A stretch of DNA of 64,000 nt from CG2-30-51-40 sp041753575 (GTDB lineage: Bacteria; Desulfobacterota; DSM-4660; Desulfatiglandales; Desulfatiglandaceae), in contig JBGSUA010000214.1 in assembly GCA_041753575.1 (NCBI GenBank), forward strand, positions 1 through 64,000, given 5' to 3'. A program made the position numbers and the translations under genes. The notes below the pieces were generated by a model that made no database searches, was not told where the DNA came from, and worked only from the letters and a program-made list of their open reading frames with translations. Below are positions 61,696 to 64,000 of this stretch, piece by piece (the stretch's first letter is position 1; every line of letters starts with the position of its first letter).

Positions 61696-64000
61696 ATGCG
61701 GAGTAAAAATGGGAAAATAAGTTCTGGAGAGGACAAGGTTAAGCCGTCCGTCTTGACTGGGGTTTTTCTCATTTCATTTACCCTCATTGCGTTTGAAATA
61801 GCACTATCAAGGCTCCTCTCCGTATTATTTTCCTATCACTACGTGTTTGCAGTACTCTCCCTGGCTCTCCTGGGTTTGGGAACGGGCGGGATGCTTGTTC
61901 ACTTCATCACACCCGGCCTGGAAACCCGGCAAAGGGGATTTGCCCGCTGGGGTTTTCTTTATTCACTGGCCATCCCCTTTTCCATCTTGTTGACTATTCA
62001 AATTGGGTATTTCGATTTTCCTCGGATTGGTCTTCTTTTCTTTGGACTACTTCTATTTCTTCCCTTTCTCTTTGGCGGGGCGCTTCTGGCAGAAATCTAC
62101 AGAAGGTTTTCGCGGCAAAGTGGAAGAGTTTACGGGCTTGATATGATCGGGGCAGGCGTTGGATCATTCGGCGCCGTTTTACTGCTGGATGTCTTAGGAG
62201 GTATCGCGACGCATTTTGTCTTGGGGGCTATTGCGTTCGCAGGCGTCCTGCTCCTGGCTGTTGAGGAGGTGAAGAAAGGCAAGAGATGGTTTTTGCCATT
62301 GTTTTGCCTTCTTGGTCTGTCCCTCATGTTCGTAATCAAGCCATCTGACGAAAAATTCAGGGTAACGCATGTGGGTGCAAACCCGGCCAAAGAGATTCAT
62401 GACGCCTTTTTCACCTTCAAAGGTAGAATAATCGAAAGCAGATGGAGTTCTTTCGGCAGAACGGATCTGGTTGAATACGCAAACATCCCCGACCAGATGG
62501 ACATCTATTTGGACGGCACCGCAGGTTCCCCCATGTACCGGTTCAGCGGAGATACAGCCGCGCCTGGTCGCAGCGTTGAGCGTCTCAAGGATGAATTCCC
62601 GGGATACTTCCCATTTGGAAGCCTGAAAGAAGATGAGAGGGATAATGCTCTTATTGTTGGGCCAGGGGGAGGAAGAGATATTCTCTTAGCCTTGATGGGG
62701 GGTATCCGAAGGGTTATAGCCGTGGAAATCAACAAGGACCAGGTGGAGATGGTTCGGAAGTATTCTCCTTTCAATGGAGGTATCTATGCGGGCTTTTCTA
62801 ATGTTGAGGTCATCATAGATGAGGGCAGAAGTTTTCTGAAGCGTCAGCTTGAGAAATATGACGTCATCATGCTTAGCCTTCCGGTTACGAACACCAGCAG
62901 AAGTCTTGAGGGGTACGCACTTACAGAAAGCTTCCTGTTAACGGTGGAATCGGTCAATGATTATCTGGATCACCTGACGGATGAAGGAAGATTGATTTTT
63001 GTTGGTCACAATGACGCAGAGATCCTGAGGCTTCTTTCCGTCTCATTGTCGGAATTGAACCGGCGTGCAGTCAATACGGTGTCGGCCATGCAGCAGATCT
63101 ACCTTGTGGGTTCAGAGGAATATCCTGTCCTGGTCATGAAAAAGACACCTTTTGATCCCCTGGAGATGCTGGCAGCATATAACCTGATGATTCAAATGGG
63201 ATATGAGCAGCAATCGTCTTATTTCCCTTTTGTCGGTCAGGAGGGGATGCTCAACCCGGCATTGGCGGATCTTGCAAAGGGACGCGTTGCTCTGGGAGAA
63301 TTCATAAGGATGGTCGGCGAGCGCGGATACGATATCAGGCCGGTAAGTGACAACAGCCCCTTCTTTTACAAATTCGAGATGGGAACACCGAGACCGCTTC
63401 TAATGATTTTCGGGTTTTCCGGCCTGAGTTGCCTTATTGCGATATTTATTCCGCTGGTGTTATCCAGGAGGAGATCAGACGCCGTTTCCTTTCGGACGCT
63501 AAATAAGTCTCTGCTCCTATTCTTATTGCTGGGAACCGGGTTTATGCTTATTGAGATTTCTTTGATCCAGAAATTCGGGCTCTTCCTGGGCCATCCGGTC
63601 TTGTCAGTGGCGGTTTTGTTGTTCTCTATCCTTGGAGGGGCGGGGTTGGGCAGCCTCTTGAGCGGCAGGATTCGGCTAGACAATCTCAGAGGAGGGCTGA
63701 GGCTTTTGTCCATTCTCATTCTGTCAGCCGCGTTGGTTTATGTTTTTCTTCTCCCTGTCCTGTTTAGTAAACTCCTGGGGTTAGGTCTTCCAACCCGAAT
63801 GCTTGTTTCCTTCCTGATGTTGCTCCCCATTAGTACATTATTGGGATTTCCCTTTCCTATGGGGATAAGGATGTTGAAATACAATGAACTGGCAAAGAGC
63901 ATTCCCTGGATGTGGGGAATCAACGGTATGGGATCAGTCTTAGGATCTGCCCTGGCGCTGATCATTTCGATAAATTTGGGTTTTACGGAAGCGCTCCTTA
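61696..64000 (+). CDS. Membrane-fused spermidine-synthase-like protein, 3' partial
   Basis: The frame is open from ATG 61696 to the end of the window (768 residues so far, no stop). The N-terminal 200 residues hold about six membrane spans (SFTLIAFEIALSRLLSVLF onwards), then a soluble SAM-binding domain with LIVGPGGGRDILLAL (about 317-331) and RVIAVEINKDQVEMV, as in polyamine aminopropyltransferases, then another membrane region from about 555 (PLLMIFGFSGLSCLIAIFI). Such fusions are common in Desulfobacterota and are of unknown substrate. GAGG precedes the start by about eight bases. Confidence 0.8.
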   Translation, partial: MRSKNGKISSGEDKVKPSVLTGVFLISFTLIAFEIALSRLLSVLFSYHYVFAVLSLALLGLGTGGMLVHFITPGLETRQRGFARWGFLYSLAIPFSILLTIQIGYFDFPRIGLLFFGLLLFLPFLFGGALLAEIYRRFSRQSGRVYGLDMIGAGVGSFGAVLLLDVLGGIATHFVLGAIAFAGVLLLAVEEVKKGKRWFLPLFCLLGLSLMFVIKPSDEKFRVTHVGANPAKEIHDAFFTFKGRIIESRWSSFGRTDLVEYANIPDQMDIYLDGTAGSPMYRFSGDTAAPGRSVERLKDEFPGYFPFGSLKEDERDNALIVGPGGGRDILLALMGGIRRVIAVEINKDQVEMVRKYSPFNGGIYAGFSNVEVIIDEGRSFLKRQLEKYDVIMLSLPVTNTSRSLEGYALTESFLLTVESVNDYLDHLTDEGRLIFVGHNDAEILRLLSVSLSELNRRAVNTVSAMQQIYLVGSEEYPVLVMKKTPFDPLEMLAAYNLMIQMGYEQQSSYFPFVGQEGMLNPALADLAKGRVALGEFIRMVGERGYDIRPVSDNSPFFYKFEMGTPRPLLMIFGFSGLSCLIAIFIPLVLSRRRSDAVSFRTLNKSLLLFLLLGTGFMLIEISLIQKFGLFLGHPVLSVAVLLFSILGGAGLGSLLSGRIRLDNLRGGLRLLSILILSAALVYVFLLPVLFSKLLGLGLPTRMLVSFLMLLPISTLLGFPFPMGIRMLKYNELAKSIPWMWGINGMGSVLGSALALIISINLGFTEALL

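Overview
The window looks like a chromosome segment of an anaerobic bacterium of the Desulfobacterota type (sulfate-reducing or syntrophic 'deltaproteobacteria'). This is inferred from gene content: a selenocysteine formate dehydrogenase, an Rnf complex with an adjacent tetraheme cytochrome c, TRAP and TSUP transporters, many double-Cache histidine kinases with stand-alone receivers, and tandem universal stress proteins. No rRNA or tRNA gene was recognised, so the lineage rests on protein families only.

Layout. 1-140: end of an insertion sequence (IS21-like tandem terminal repeats) that has cut into a methyltransferase gene. 145-7627: lipid and envelope genes: phosphatidylserine decarboxylase, a PHP-glycosyltransferase fusion, a small membrane protein that appears to start at CTG, a two-domain acyltransferase of the ornithine-lipid type, and a PIN-PhoH ATPase. 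7628-11519: decayed accessory island with an alkaline phosphatase fragment, a broken transposase, a VapC toxin cut short next to that transposase, its Phd-type antitoxin, and an intact hipBA pair with an operator. 11686-13245: stress genes (GAF, UspA) and spacer.

13246-29610 is the most interesting part. Sixteen minus-strand genes read as one operon with gaps of at most about 105 bases: a Sec-containing FdhA, NuoE-like and NuoF-like subunits, a thioredoxin-like ferredoxin, a hydrogenase-like sensor protein, a set of small signalling proteins (two HATPases, two DRTGG proteins, one PHP phosphoesterase), a tetraheme cytochrome, and rnfCDGEAB, with RnfB fused to a GltD/NfnB-like flavoprotein. Together they would oxidise or make formate with NAD and probably ferredoxin, and couple the ferredoxin/NAD step to an ion gradient through Rnf. 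A SoxR-reducing (RseC) homologue converges on the 3' end and overlaps rnfB.

30072-45755: a long minus-strand run of signalling and transport genes. It holds two double-Cache kinases, a GAF kinase, five receiver proteins (three in tandem), UspA proteins, an AcuB-like CBS-ACT protein, a DASS anion symporter, a TSUP exporter and a pyruvate-phosphate-dikinase-like protein lacking its PEP-binding barrel. 46158-49498: DUF3786 and WbqC-like genes, a broken MntA/HepT pair and an intact vapBC pair. 49776-56190: a DUF1538 membrane protein with a triple PII-like partner, a secreted alkaline phosphatase with a clear terminator, and a YibE/F protein. 56239-60823: a DUF362 ferredoxin and a dctPQM TRAP transporter. 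61696 to the end: a membrane-embedded spermidine-synthase-like protein running off the window.

A dispersed hairpin-bearing repeat occurs in three copies (about 13094, 29631, 42746). One copy lies upstream of fdhA and another supplies the last codons of a histidine kinase.
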